64,000 nucleotides of DNA from contig NZ_CP147838.1 of the NCBI RefSeq assembly GCF_037338445.1, positions 1,364,001 through 1,428,000 of the forward strand. The letters run 5' to 3'. The notes under the pieces were generated by a model that saw nothing but the letters and a program-made list of their open reading frames with translations, had not been told where the DNA came from and searched no databases. The position numbers and the translations under genes were made by a program. The stretch comes from Salinibaculum sp. SYNS191 (GTDB taxonomy: Archaea; Halobacteriota; Halobacteria; Halobacteriales; Haloarculaceae). Of this stretch, positions 32,675 through 41,209 are shown piece after piece (the stretch's first letter is position 1; every line of letters starts with the position of its first letter).

Positions 32675-34237
32675 TTAGTCGTCCGCAGGCTGTTCGACAC
32701 TCTCGATGCCGGGGATGCCCTGGACCCCCATCTCCGCGAGTTCGTGTTTCAGTTCCTGTGCGTCCTCGACGTTCTGGGAGAGCTCCATCGCCTGCGCGAA
32801 GTTCTTCACCAGCCCACAGTTCGGCCCCTCCGGCGTCTCCGAGGGGCAGATGCGACCCCACTGGGTCGCGTGCAGGTCACGCGCCTCGAAGTGTGGCTGG
32901 GAGCGACTGAGTGGCGAGCGCAGCCGGCGCAGGTGCGAAAGCACCCCCATGTAGTCCGTGCGGTCGACGAGCTGTGAGACGCCCGAGCGGCCGCCGACCC
33001 AGTTCCCGGTCGCAATCGGGTGCTCCAGGCGCTCGGTCAGCACGTCCGAGCGAACGACCGTCGAGACCGACAGTTGCCGGTTGCGCATGTTGGCGCGTTC
33101 GAGCTGGTACTTCACGTCGCGTGCCAGCTTGTTCAGTGCCGTCCGGAACAGGTCCCGCATCAGGTCGCCGCTGACCTTCAGGCGCTTGTTCGCGTAGTGG
33201 TCCTTGTCGTCGGCCTCGCGGCGGTCGAGTGCGAGTTCGAAGCAAGCCTCGGCCATCCGGCAGAGGTAGTAGGCCTTGTTGATGCGGACGTCCTCCTCTT
33301 CGACTCCCTCCTCGTGGAGGTGCGGCAGGAGGTAGCGGTCGATGACGTAGTTGGCCCGTTTGAGCTGGTAGTTCTTGCCCTGGCCGCTGGCGACGCGCTC
33401 GCCGAGGGTCTCGATTGCGCCCTCGGTCGTCTGCACGTCGGCCGCCTCCAGGTTCTCCAGCATGAACTTCACTATCTCGGGGTCGTCGCTCACGCGGTGG
33501 ACGATCTCCTCGTCGGATTCGAGTCCGAGCGCGCGGACGAGCGTCACGAAGTTGACGCTACCCGATACCGACGGGAACGACACTTCGAGCAGGCCGTCAC
33601 GGCCCCGCTCGACCAGCACGAGCGCGCGGTAGCCGCGGCGCTGGCTGAATGTCTTGGCGACCTCGATGGTGTCGCCGTACTTCGTGTCGGTCTCGGCGAG
33701 AATCTTGTTCGGCGCGAGGTCCTCGCTGGTCATCAGGACCCGCTCGGAGCCGTTGACGATGAAGTAGCCGCCGGGGTCGGCGGGGTCCTCGCCGATGTCG
33801 ATGAGTTCCTCGTCGGTGAAGCCGGCGATGTTGCACTTCCGGGAGCCGACCATGATGGGCATGCGCCCGATCTTCGTCTCGGTCTGGTCGACGACGCGTT
33901 CCTCCTCGTTGTGGCCACCCTTGATGATGGCCATCTCCATGAAGACCGGCGCGGCGTAGGTGATGTTGCGCAGGCGCGCCTCCTGCGGGTAGAGCAGTTC
34001 CTCGCTCCCGTCCGCTTCCCGGACGCGGGGCGTGACGACGCGGACGTCGCCGAGTTCGACGTAGACAGGCTCCTCCCCCTCCTTGTCGCCGATGTCCGTG
34101 TCGATGGTCTCCTTCTCGTCGACGACTTCCTGCATGCCCCGGTCCAGGAAGGCGTTGAACGACCGGAAGTGATGTTCTGCGAGCCGTTCGCGTGAAAAGT
34201 ATTCCCGTGAAATGTCTCGTTTGTCTGCGATATCCAT
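32675..34237 (-). CDS. rpoB2: DNA-directed RNA polymerase subunit B'' (RpoB2)
   Basis: 520 residues, N-terminal portion of the split second-largest subunit; ends with the fork-loop region (ATQWGRICPSETPEGPNCGL) typical of this half. Start overlaps the rpoH stop by 1 bp. The subunit split between B'' and B' is the normal haloarchaeal state. Confidence 0.96.
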   Translation of the reverse strand: MDIADKRDISREYFSRERLAEHHFRSFNAFLDRGMQEVVDEKETIDTDIGDKEGEEPVYVELGDVRVVTPRVREADGSEELLYPQEARLRNITYAAPVFMEMAIIKGGHNEEERVVDQTETKIGRMPIMVGSRKCNIAGFTDEELIDIGEDPADPGGYFIVNGSERVLMTSEDLAPNKILAETDTKYGDTIEVAKTFSQRRGYRALVLVERGRDGLLEVSFPSVSGSVNFVTLVRALGLESDEEIVHRVSDDPEIVKFMLENLEAADVQTTEGAIETLGERVASGQGKNYQLKRANYVIDRYLLPHLHEEGVEEEDVRINKAYYLCRMAEACFELALDRREADDKDHYANKRLKVSGDLMRDLFRTALNKLARDVKYQLERANMRNRQLSVSTVVRSDVLTERLEHPIATGNWVGGRSGVSQLVDRTDYMGVLSHLRRLRSPLSRSQPHFEARDLHATQWGRICPSETPEGPNCGLVKNFAQAMELSQNVEDAQELKHELAEMGVQGIPGIESVEQPADD

Positions 34238-34464
34238 TATTCCACCACCAGTCGGTACACCACAGCCTCGTCTGTGGTGCGTGAGTCCCGTGTGATTTTC
34301 ACCACGTCGCCGATGGCCGCATCGTCGGGCAACGCAGGGTCTTTGCGCTTGATTTTCGGCAGGTCGGTCTTTTTGATGTTATACTCCTGTAGGACGTCCT
34401 CCAGTGCTGCATCGTCGAGGACGGTATGGTCTGGCACGAGTTCGTGTTGGCTTACATCTACCAT
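34237..34464 (-). CDS. rpoH: DNA-directed RNA polymerase subunit H (Rpb5 homologue)
   Basis: 75 residues: [20 protein letters not shown] and [20 protein letters not shown] are diagnostic of archaeal subunit H, the C-terminal domain of eukaryotic Rpb5. First gene of the RNAP operon. Confidence 0.95.
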   Translation of the reverse strand: MVDVSQHELVPDHTVLDDAALEDVLQEYNIKKTDLPKIKRKDPALPDDAAIGDVVKITRDSRTTDEAVVYRLVVE

Positions 34465-34524
34465 GGGTGTGGCTTGGCCGGCAAAGAAGGCTGTTCGGAG
34501 ATACTACAGCGCCCTATAGGCGGG

Positions 34525-34535
34525 AGATATATAAC
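34525..34535 (-). promoter_or_regulatory. RNA polymerase operon promoter
   Basis: GTTATATATCT on the minus strand, centred about 66 nt before the rpoH ATG, predicting a leader of about 40 nt. A similar TATATA block at 34655-34664 may be a second promoter. The 271-bp spacer has no gene. Confidence 0.55.
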
Positions 34536-34701
34536 GCTTGCCAAACACCGTCGGGCGGTGCTATCGAAGCCGGCCGGCACAGTCGGCCCCAGCCGCGCGA
34601 ACAGGAGTGAGTCGGGGTGTATGTGCCCCCGTACCACGCCGTTGATGTGGCGAGGATATATAACTTGTGTCGGACTCCCACGCCGCCACGCTTTGGAAAG
34701 C

Positions 34702-34709
34702 CTTAATAC
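34702..34709 (+). promoter_or_regulatory. tRNA-Asp promoter TATA element
   Basis: CTTAATAC centred about 30 nt before the tRNA 5' end. Confidence 0.5.
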
Positions 34710-34735
34710 CAAAACCCGGAAACGGAGTATTGCAA

Positions 34736-34808
34736 GCCCGGGTGGTGTAGTGGCCCATCATACGACCCTGTCACGGTCGTGACGCGGGTTCAAATCCCGC
34801 CTCGGGCG
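34736..34808 (+). tRNA. tRNA-Asp (anticodon GTC)
   Basis: 73-nt cloverleaf: acceptor GCCCGGG/CTCGGGC with discriminator G, anticodon stem CGACC/GGTCG around CTGTCAC (anticodon GTC), T stem GCGGG/CCCGC around TTCAAAT. CCA not encoded. Followed by repeats of its 3' end. Confidence 0.95.
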
Positions 34809-34836
34809 CTTTCTGACGACGACAACGCGACGAGCG
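34795..34836 (+). repeat. 42-bp direct repeat, copy 1 (tRNA-Asp 3' end)
   Basis: Starts with the 3' half of the tRNA T stem, spans the acceptor strand and 28 bp of flank (TCCCGCCTCGGGCG then CTTTCTGACG...). Identical to 35112-35153; near-identity continues about 12 bp further with three mismatches. Confidence 0.85.
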
Positions 34837-35111
34837 AAGCGGGGAGTCCGTCGTCGTCGTAACGGCAACGAGGGATTTGAACACAAGGAGTCGCAGCGCG
34901 AACGGAGTGAGCGACCGTCTCCGCACGGGTTCAAATTCCGACCGACTGCGTCTCTACTCTACTGCGAGGCGTTTCATCGCCGAGCAACCGCGTTTTTGTG
35001 ACGCGCTAAAGCGGGATTTGAAGCAGGGAGTGGAGCGAAGCGGAACGACCGGGGTTCAAATTCCGACCGACTGCGTCGGTCGACGTTCGCGACGCCGCTG
35101 GCGTCGCTCAC
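34837..35111. other. Scar region between tRNA-Asp 3'-end repeats
   Basis: No gene. Contains two units that each start with GGGATTTGAA (34872; 35013) and end with an identical 26-bp block beginning GGGTTCAAATTCCGACCGAC (34927-34952; 35052-35077). These resemble tRNA T-arm pieces in opposite orientations. Looks like remnants of successive integrations. Confidence 0.6.
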
Positions 35112-35153
35112 TCCCGCCTCGGGCGCTTTCTGACGACGACAACGCGACGAGCG
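35112..35153 (+). repeat. 42-bp direct repeat, copy 2 (detached tRNA-Asp 3' end)
   Basis: Exact copy of 34795-34836, 317 bp downstream. A detached tRNA 3' end of this length is the usual mark of an att site; the element between has been lost. Confidence 0.85.
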
Positions 35154-35170
35154 GAGCGAGGAGTCTGTGG

Positions 35171-35554
35171 TCAGCGCCCCCCGAACTCGACGCGCGCGTC
35201 CTGGGCGAAGTCGACGACCAAGTCGAGTGCCGCCAGCGCGACGAGCAGGCCGTCACCGAAGCGGAACACGCCGAACAGCGTCCCGGACACGTTGACCCAG
35301 AACCAGAGCGCAGCGATGAGAACGTAGTTGAACGGGTTGTGCTCCACGACGCTGTACAGCGCGGGACTCCCCTGGAGCAGGAGTTCGTCCACGACGACGT
35401 CCTTGACGAGCGCGAGCACGACGACGCCGAGTGCGACAAACGGGGCAAGAGAGCGAAGATAGGTGAAGACGACCCAGTAGAAGGCGGCTGCGACGACCGT
35501 GTAGACCGCGTACAGCACGAGCCGGTTGTCGGACAGCCAGGTGAGTCGGCGCAT
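35171..35554 (-). CDS. Four-TM membrane protein, 127 aa
   Basis: MRRLTWLSDNRLVLYAVYTV begins a small protein with four hydrophobic segments (about 12-35, 40-58, 85-103, 108-122), including HNPFNYVLIAALWFWVNVSG. Not recognised. A TATA-like GATAAGTG near 35658 places the transcript start downstream of the GTG at 35653, favouring this shorter start. Confidence 0.65.
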   Translation of the reverse strand: MRRLTWLSDNRLVLYAVYTVVAAAFYWVVFTYLRSLAPFVALGVVVLALVKDVVVDELLLQGSPALYSVVEHNPFNYVLIAALWFWVNVSGTLFGVFRFGDGLLVALAALDLVVDFAQDARVEFGGR

Positions 35555-35684
35555 CTCGTTGGGAGTGGACCGCGGCCGACGACGTGTCTCTTGTGGCCAC
35601 GGTTCGCCAGCGGCGGCGTGACTGTCAAAGCGCGGTTTCAGCCAACCCCACACTTATCCAGCGGAGCGGGCAACCACATGGCAA

Positions 35685-37235
35685 ATGGCGAGTTCGGGCG
35701 GCGGGGCGGTAACCGACGGGCGACGGGCGCGAGCACGAGCCGTGGCCGGCCGCGTCCTCGGGGCCGTCCGCCGGCGCGTCGCAATCGACGCGCGGGCACT
35801 CGCGGCGTTTCGCATCGCGCTCGGGCTCCTGGTGGTCGCGGACCTGGCGCTGCGCTCGCGGAACCTCGTCGCCTTCTACACCGACCGCGGCGTGTTGCCC
35901 CGGGCGGCGCTGTTCGCCGACTACACCGGCGTCTACTCCGTCCACGCGCTGTGGGGCGAGGCGTGGATACAGGCGCTGCTCTTTCTCGTCGCGGCGCTGT
36001 TCGGCCTGGCGCTGGTCGTCGGCTACCGGACGCGACTGGCGACGGTCCTCTCGTGGGCGCTGCTGCTCTCGCTGCACGTCCGAAATCCGATGGTACTCAA
36101 CGGCGGTGACATCCTCTTTCGGATGCTACTGTTCTGGGGGATGTTCCTGCCCCTGGGAGAACGGTGGTCGCTGGACGCCGCGAGACGCGACAGACAGGGG
36201 CGGTCGACCGTCGCCAGCGTCGCCACGGCAGCGCTTCTGATACAGATGGTCCTGCTGTACGTCACCAACGCCGTCCACAAACTCGGCGGCACGCAGTGGC
36301 GCACCGGCGAGGCCGTCGTCTACGTGTTCAGCCTCGACCAGTTCACCGTTCTGCTGGGCAACGTGCTCGCGGAGTTCTACCCGCTCCTGCGCGTGTTCAC
36401 CTACGCCTGGATTACGCTGGTCGTCCTGTCACCGCTTCTGCTGGTGCTCACCGGCCGCCTGCGCGCGGTGCTGGCGTCGCTGTTCGCCGCGATGCACCTC
36501 GGGATGCTCGTCACGATGCAGATCGGCCTGTTCCCGCTGGTCGTCGTCGCTGGCCTGCTGCCCTTCTACCCGCCAGTCGTCTGGAGCGCCGTCGAAAGGG
36601 CTTCCGAGCGGGTCGGACTCACGGCGCGGACGCAGACCCTTCGGACCCGGTACCGGGAGGCGACCGAACGGCTGCCCGACGTCGCGCCGCCGGCGCTGTC
36701 CCGGTCTGCCGTCCTCGCTCGCGCCCGCACGGCGGCCGGGAGCGCGCTCGCGCTCGGCTTCCTCGTGCTGGTGGTCCTCTCGAACGCCCAGGCGGTCGGC
36801 GTCGCCGACGTGCCCGACGACGGCGAGGCGGTGCTGGAGGTCACCGGGACCGACCAGTACTGGCGGATGTTCGCGCCGGACCCGCTGGGCACCGACGGCT
36901 GGTACGTCGTCCCCGCGAACCTGACTGACGGGGCGAGCGTCGACGCACTGTACGACAGCGCCGTCGACTGGGACCGGCCGCCAAACGTCGACAGCAGGTA
37001 CCCGACTGCGCGGTGGCGCAAGTACCTCCGGAACGTCTGGACGAGCGGCAACTGGAACCACCGCTCGTACTTCGCCCACTATCTGTGCGGGCAGTGGAAC
37101 CGGAGCCACGCGACCGGCCTCGACTCTCTGGAACTGTACTACATGGCCCAGGAGTCCCAGCCGTACAACGAGACCGAACCGATACGCGGCCACTGGCTGC
37201 ACACCCACGACTGCGCCGGGCCGCTCGACCAGTAG
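35685..37235 (+). CDS. HTTM-domain membrane protein (gamma-carboxylase-like)
   Basis: 516 residues. About eight TM helices between 30 and 320; LAAFRIALGLLVVADLALRS and the following FYTDRGVLPRAALF are the hallmark start of HTTM proteins, related to vitamin K-dependent gamma-carboxylase; LNGGDILFRMLLFWGMFLPL also fits. The C-terminal 150 residues form an extracellular domain (GTDQYWRMFAPDPLGTDGWY). Lacks evidence for carboxylase activity; role in haloarchaea unknown. Confidence 0.82.
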   Translation: MASSGGGAVTDGRRARARAVAGRVLGAVRRRVAIDARALAAFRIALGLLVVADLALRSRNLVAFYTDRGVLPRAALFADYTGVYSVHALWGEAWIQALLFLVAALFGLALVVGYRTRLATVLSWALLLSLHVRNPMVLNGGDILFRMLLFWGMFLPLGERWSLDAARRDRQGRSTVASVATAALLIQMVLLYVTNAVHKLGGTQWRTGEAVVYVFSLDQFTVLLGNVLAEFYPLLRVFTYAWITLVVLSPLLLVLTGRLRAVLASLFAAMHLGMLVTMQIGLFPLVVVAGLLPFYPPVVWSAVERASERVGLTARTQTLRTRYREATERLPDVAPPALSRSAVLARARTAAGSALALGFLVLVVLSNAQAVGVADVPDDGEAVLEVTGTDQYWRMFAPDPLGTDGWYVVPANLTDGASVDALYDSAVDWDRPPNVDSRYPTARWRKYLRNVWTSGNWNHRSYFAHYLCGQWNRSHATGLDSLELYYMAQESQPYNETEPIRGHWLHTHDCAGPLDQ

Positions 37236-37291
37236 GCCGGTCGCTCGCGGCGACCGGCAAACGGTTTAGTCCCGGAGCGACAACGGCGGGT

Positions 37292-37945
37292 ATGGACGAC
37301 GTGGACAGCCAGGAGATGCCGGGAGCCATCGTCGAGGAGTTCCTCCAGCGCGAACAGGGGACGCGACGGCTGCTCGACGAACTGGAACAGCTGTCCATCG
37401 AGGGCGACAATGAAGCGGTCCGACGGCGCATCCGGGAGTTCGCGGAACACAGTCGCAGCACCTTCTTCGCGGTGGCGCTCGCGCTGACCAACTCCAAGCA
37501 CTTCTTCGGCGACGTCGAGGGACAACTCGGCGTCGGCCCGGCCGACAGGCTCCGGGACATCGCGGAGACCTACCCCACCCTGGCGGAGCCGTTCAACATC
37601 GTCCGGATGGAGGTCGCCAACGACCGCAAGAACCCGATGACCGGGATGGACGTGACCACGAGCTACCACGCCGAGGAGGAGGTCCCGCTCATCGCCTACA
37701 CCGCCCACTCCGGCGAGATGGTGCTCTACGAGTCCCGAAGCTCACCGCAGGAGGTCCTCCAGTCCGCGAGCTACCTCGTGCAGGCGACCAACGACGCGCT
37801 GGAGGCCGCCTTAGAGCAGGACCACTCGGTCAACACCGACGAACTGAGCGAACTTATCGACCGCCGCGAGCAACTGGAGTCGGAACTCGGACAACTCCGG
37901 GACCGCATCGACGAACTCCGGCGCAAACCGGTCGGCGACGAGTAA
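37292..37945 (+). CDS. Haloarchaeal cytosolic protein with C-terminal coiled coil
   Basis: 217 residues, no TM. The helical N-terminus contains EEFLQREQGTRRLLDELEQL; a mixed middle domain includes MDVTTSYHAEEEVPLIAYTA; the last 30 residues are a coiled coil (ELSELIDRREQLESELGQLR). Family not recognised. Convergent with the aminotransferase gene. Confidence 0.7.
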   Translation: MDDVDSQEMPGAIVEEFLQREQGTRRLLDELEQLSIEGDNEAVRRRIREFAEHSRSTFFAVALALTNSKHFFGDVEGQLGVGPADRLRDIAETYPTLAEPFNIVRMEVANDRKNPMTGMDVTTSYHAEEEVPLIAYTAHSGEMVLYESRSSPQEVLQSASYLVQATNDALEAALEQDHSVNTDELSELIDRREQLESELGQLRDRIDELRRKPVGDE

Positions 37946-39052
37946 TCAGAGCGCGTCCAGCAACTGGTCGATATCTGCTGCGGTGTTGAAGACGTGGACC
38001 GAGACGCGACAGGCGTGTGGGTCCGGAATCGAGCGAATCTGAACGCCAGCCTCGGCGAGGCGGTCGGCCGTCGCGTCGGGGTCCTCGGCTTCGAAGGTAA
38101 CCAGCCCGGACTCGTACTCGCGGGGGCTCAGCAGGCGGTCGCCCAGCCCCGCCTTCAGCCGGTCGGTCAGGCGCTCGATGCGCGACTGGACGGTGTCCAT
38201 ACCGAGTTCGCCGAACAGGTCGACGCTCTCGGCCAGGCCGACGTAGGGGGCGAGCGCCGTCGTGCCGAGTTCGAACCGGCTGGCATCGGGCGCGTAGGTG
38301 TAGCGGTCGCCCGGAGCGTCGCGGTCGACCGAGAAGTAGCCGATACGGCGCGGTTCCAGGTCCTCCAGGCGGTCGCTGTCGACGTAGAGAAAGCCCGACC
38401 CCCACGCGCCGAGCAGCCACTTGTGGCCAGACCCGGCCACGAAGTCCGCGCCCCACGAGTGCACGTCGACGGGGACCTGCCCGGGGGACTGGACCGCGTC
38501 GACGAGCACCAGCGTGTCAGCGTCGTGGGCGATGTCGACGACCTCCGAGATGGGCAGTCGGGTCCCGAAGTTCCAGGTGAGCGAGCTCAGACAGAGCAGG
38601 CGCGCGTCCGCGACGGCCGTTTTCAGCGCGTCCAGGTCGAGTCGGCCGCGCTCGGTCGCGACTTCGCGGACCTCGATGTCCTCCAGGTCCTCCAGGCGCT
38701 GCCAGGGGAGTTCGCCTGCGGGGTGTTCGAGGTCCGTCCGGACGACCACGTCGCCGGGTTCCCAGTCGATTGCACCGGCGACGTGGTTGATACCCTCGAC
38801 GGTATTGCGCGTCAGCGCGAGTTCCTCGGGGTCGGCTCCGACGAATGGGGCGATGGTCTCGCGGGCGCGCTCCTTGGTCTCCATGGCGGTCGGGTACATC
38901 CCGTCGCCGCAGGGAGCCTCGAACTTGTGACGTTCGTGGAAGCCGGTGGCCGCCGACAGCACGCGGCGCGGGCTCGGCCCGCTCGCGCCGGTGTTGAGGT
39001 ACACGCAGTCGTCGAGCGCGGGGATGTCCGCACGGAGTGTCTCCGGGTCCAT
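37946..39052 (-). CDS. Class V aminotransferase (PLP-dependent)
   Basis: 368 residues, fold type I. The PLP lysine is K211 in FVAGSGHKWLLGAWGSGFLY, and the cofactor Asp sits in VLVDAVQSPG. The N-terminal LNTGASGPSPRRVLSAATGF matches the cysteine-desulfurase/isopenicillin epimerase-like branch. It lacks a clear catalytic Cys loop of SufS, so a general aminotransferase or lyase is likelier than an Fe-S desulfurase. Confidence 0.85.
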   Translation of the reverse strand: MDPETLRADIPALDDCVYLNTGASGPSPRRVLSAATGFHERHKFEAPCGDGMYPTAMETKERARETIAPFVGADPEELALTRNTVEGINHVAGAIDWEPGDVVVRTDLEHPAGELPWQRLEDLEDIEVREVATERGRLDLDALKTAVADARLLCLSSLTWNFGTRLPISEVVDIAHDADTLVLVDAVQSPGQVPVDVHSWGADFVAGSGHKWLLGAWGSGFLYVDSDRLEDLEPRRIGYFSVDRDAPGDRYTYAPDASRFELGTTALAPYVGLAESVDLFGELGMDTVQSRIERLTDRLKAGLGDRLLSPREYESGLVTFEAEDPDATADRLAEAGVQIRSIPDPHACRVSVHVFNTAADIDQLLDAL

Positions 39053-39097
39053 GGCGGACCCACGGACGGGGGCAATTTCAACCCGGCGACCGCCAAC

Positions 39098-39454
39098 TCA
39101 CAGGACGGCCGTCACCAGCGCACCGCCCGCGAGGACGGCCGCGACAGCCCCGACGAGGTTGACGACGGCGTTGACTGCCGCGCGCTGCGGGTCGCCGGTC
39201 TCCGCGAGTCGGACCGTCTCGAAGGCGAACGTGGAGAACGTCGTGAACGCGCCACAGAAGCCGGTCCCGAAGACGAGCAACAGCGAGCTATCCAGCGGCG
39301 CGGCCAGCAGCGCCCCGAGGACGAAGCTCCCCACGACGTTGACGGCGAGCGTATCGGCCGTCCGGGTGTCGATGCGCTCGCCCAGCAGATGCCGCGAGAG
39401 CGCGCCGAGGACCCCGCCGACCCCGACGAGCAGGAACGGCGAAAGGGACGTCAC
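39098..39454 (-). CDS. crcB: Fluoride channel subunit FluC/CrcB (second of pair)
   Basis: 118 residues, four TM helices. VGVGGVLGALSRHLL, VNVVGSFVLGAL and GTGFCGAFTTFSTFAFETVR are conserved CrcB signatures (the TTFSTF stretch lines the pore). GTG start overlaps the upstream crcB stop (GTGA). Protects against toxic fluoride by passive export. Confidence 0.93.
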   Translation of the reverse strand: MTSLSPFLLVGVGGVLGALSRHLLGERIDTRTADTLAVNVVGSFVLGALLAAPLDSSLLLVFGTGFCGAFTTFSTFAFETVRLAETGDPQRAAVNAVVNLVGAVAAVLAGGALVTAVL

Positions 39455-39828
39455 GACACCCACCTCGCGACGAGTTGCCCGAGCAGGACCGCGAGAAATC
39501 CGAGCGCGTAGTTCGCGGCGACGTTGGCCGCGGCCATCTGCGTCGAGAGGTGCGTCGTCTCGGCGGCGAAGGTGCTGTAGGTGGTAAACGACGAGCAGAA
39601 GCCGGTCCCGACGAGCAGCCGCGTCTCCGCGCTCAGCACGTCCGCGAGGTGAGCCTCGTAGAGCAGGATTCCGAGCAGGAAGGTCCCGCCCACGTTGGCG
39701 GCGAGCGTCCCCCACGGGAACGCGGCAGGGAGCGCGAGGGCGACCCAGTAGCGAAGCGCCGCCCCGACGAAACCTCCGCCCGCGATGAGCGCGAAGGGGT
39801 AGAGACGTCGCCACAGCGGACCCGTCAT
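39451..39828 (-). CDS. crcB: Fluoride channel subunit FluC/CrcB (first of pair)
   Basis: 125 residues with four TM helices, AGGGFVGAALRYWVA, NVGGTFLLGILLY and GTGFCSSFTTYSTFAAETTH. The two tandem genes are diverged, so a heterodimeric channel is likely. I use the ATG at 39828, since the upstream frame is basic and disordered. Confidence 0.93.
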   Translation of the reverse strand: MTGPLWRRLYPFALIAGGGFVGAALRYWVALALPAAFPWGTLAANVGGTFLLGILLYEAHLADVLSAETRLLVGTGFCSSFTTYSTFAAETTHLSTQMAAANVAANYALGFLAVLLGQLVARWVS

Positions 39829-39953
39829 CGTCTGCCCGGACACGCCGCCCCCATTCGTCCGTTTCGGTCTCCGGCGGACGGGGCGGTGACTGCGCCATCC
39901 GTCAAAAGTGTCCGTGCCGGGGTTTATGACCGGAGGCGGGACCACCCTGGCGC

Positions 39954-40394
39954 GTGACCGACCGAAGCATCCGGCGCGACGAACGCGCCATCGAGGGACT
40001 GCCGATTCGGCTCGTCATCGCGCTCGTCGTCGGCGTCGCGTGCATGGGCGTGATGATGAACACCATCTCCGGCCTGGGCTCGCTGGGCGTCAGCGAACTT
40101 GACGCCCGACCACAGCCCGACGTCGTCGGACCGGGCCAGACCGACGTGAACGTGACCGTCGTCGACGCGGAGGGGTCGCCCGTCGCCGACGCGACCGTGG
40201 TCGCGAGAAGCGGGAGCGCACGCCTCGGCGGCGTCGAGACGGCCGAGACCGACCGCAACGGGACGGCGACGTTCTCGCTGTCGCCGACGCTGGGACCGAA
40301 CCAGATGGAGGGGACCGTCGAGTTCGAGGTGAAACCGCCCAGCGGGAACTACGCCGACCGCCGCGCGAACGCGGCGCTGCTCGTGGTGCGCTGA
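39954..40394 (+). CDS. Membrane-anchored Ig-like/carboxypeptidase-regulatory domain protein
   Basis: 146 residues with a GTG start. One TM helix (LPIRLVIALVVGVACMGVMM, about 16-36), then an extracellular beta-sandwich of the carboxypeptidase regulatory type: VNVTVVDAEGSPVADATVVA and TDRNGTATFSLSP. Widespread haloarchaeal small pilin-operon-like membrane protein; role unknown. Confidence 0.75.
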   Translation: MTDRSIRRDERAIEGLPIRLVIALVVGVACMGVMMNTISGLGSLGVSELDARPQPDVVGPGQTDVNVTVVDAEGSPVADATVVARSGSARLGGVETAETDRNGTATFSLSPTLGPNQMEGTVEFEVKPPSGNYADRRANAALLVVR

Positions 40395-40411
40395 CCGGCG
40401 GGGACGGTCCG

Positions 40412-41161
40412 CTACCGCGTCGGCGCGTCCGCGTCCCAGTCTATCCAGTCGAGTTCCCACCCCTTCCGGCGCTGGGCGTCGCGCTCGGCGAACTCGCGGT
40501 CCTCCCGGCGGGTGCGGTTGCGCTCGACGGTGTCGGCCTGCTCGCCCTCCACGAGCATCGGGTCGAACGCACACGACCCCAGGCGTTCGGCCGCGCCGTC
40601 GCGGTCGACGACCGCCAGCGCCTGGTCGTGTGCGCCCAGCGGCATCACCAGCGTTCCGTCGGGCGCGAGCTGGTCGACCAGCGCCCGCGGCGGGCGCACG
40701 GCCGCGGCTTCGAGCAGAATCCGGTCGTAGGGCGCGTACTCGGGGAAGCCGTTCGCGCCGTCGCGGCAGTCAACGAGCACCCCCTCGTAGCCCGCCCGCC
40801 GGAGGTTGTCGCGGGCCTCGTAGACCAGCCGGCGCGTGATGTCGATTGCCTGGACGTTCTGCTCGCCGACGATCTCCGCGACGACGGCGGCCGTGTAGCC
40901 GACGCCGGCACCCACGACGAGCACGGAGTCGTCCGCGTCGGGGTCGAGGGCTTCGAGGAGTCGGCCGACGGTACTCGGTGCGAGCACGCGCGTCCCGAAG
41001 TGTTCGAAGGCGCGGTCGGCGTAGGCCGCGCGCTCGTCGTCGACGAACTCGTGGCGGGGGACGGCGCGCATCGCGACCGACAGGGCCGTGCTCCGGACGC
41101 AGCCCTTGCTCTCGTGTTCGAGGCTGTCGACCATGTCGTCCCGCAGCACCGCCGGGTCCAT
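40412..41161 (-). CDS. Diverged protein-L-isoaspartate O-methyltransferase paralogue
   Basis: 249 residues, class I methyltransferase of the PCMT type: AMRAVPRHEFVDDERAAYAD at the N-terminus and SAM loop VLVVGAGVGYTAAVVAEIVG. The PCMT substrate hallmark (GQTISAPHMVA in its neighbour) is replaced here by FGTRVLAPSTVGRL, so isoaspartyl repair activity is doubtful. It carries a C-terminal acidic/basic extension of about 40 residues. It follows the true pcm by 48 bp. Confidence 0.8.
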   Translation of the reverse strand: MDPAVLRDDMVDSLEHESKGCVRSTALSVAMRAVPRHEFVDDERAAYADRAFEHFGTRVLAPSTVGRLLEALDPDADDSVLVVGAGVGYTAAVVAEIVGEQNVQAIDITRRLVYEARDNLRRAGYEGVLVDCRDGANGFPEYAPYDRILLEAAAVRPPRALVDQLAPDGTLVMPLGAHDQALAVVDRDGAAERLGSCAFDPMLVEGEQADTVERNRTRREDREFAERDAQRRKGWELDWIDWDADAPTR

Positions 41162-41209
41162 ACCCGAGCCATGGCGCGGACGGTAATGAATTGCCCGCCC
41201 GCGGCAGGG

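Noticed and set aside
29690..32977. Very long rightward open frame (about 1,095 codons) opposite the RNA polymerase genes
   Set aside because: It is the antisense of rpoA1, rpoB1 and rpoB2, a common artefact of GC-rich genes; its composition (Val/Asp/Arg/Leu) is that of a complementary strand.
34809..35170. Additional tRNA genes after tRNA-Asp
   Set aside because: Only T-arm-like pieces occur; no anticodon arm or acceptor pairing can be built, so they are treated as repeats.
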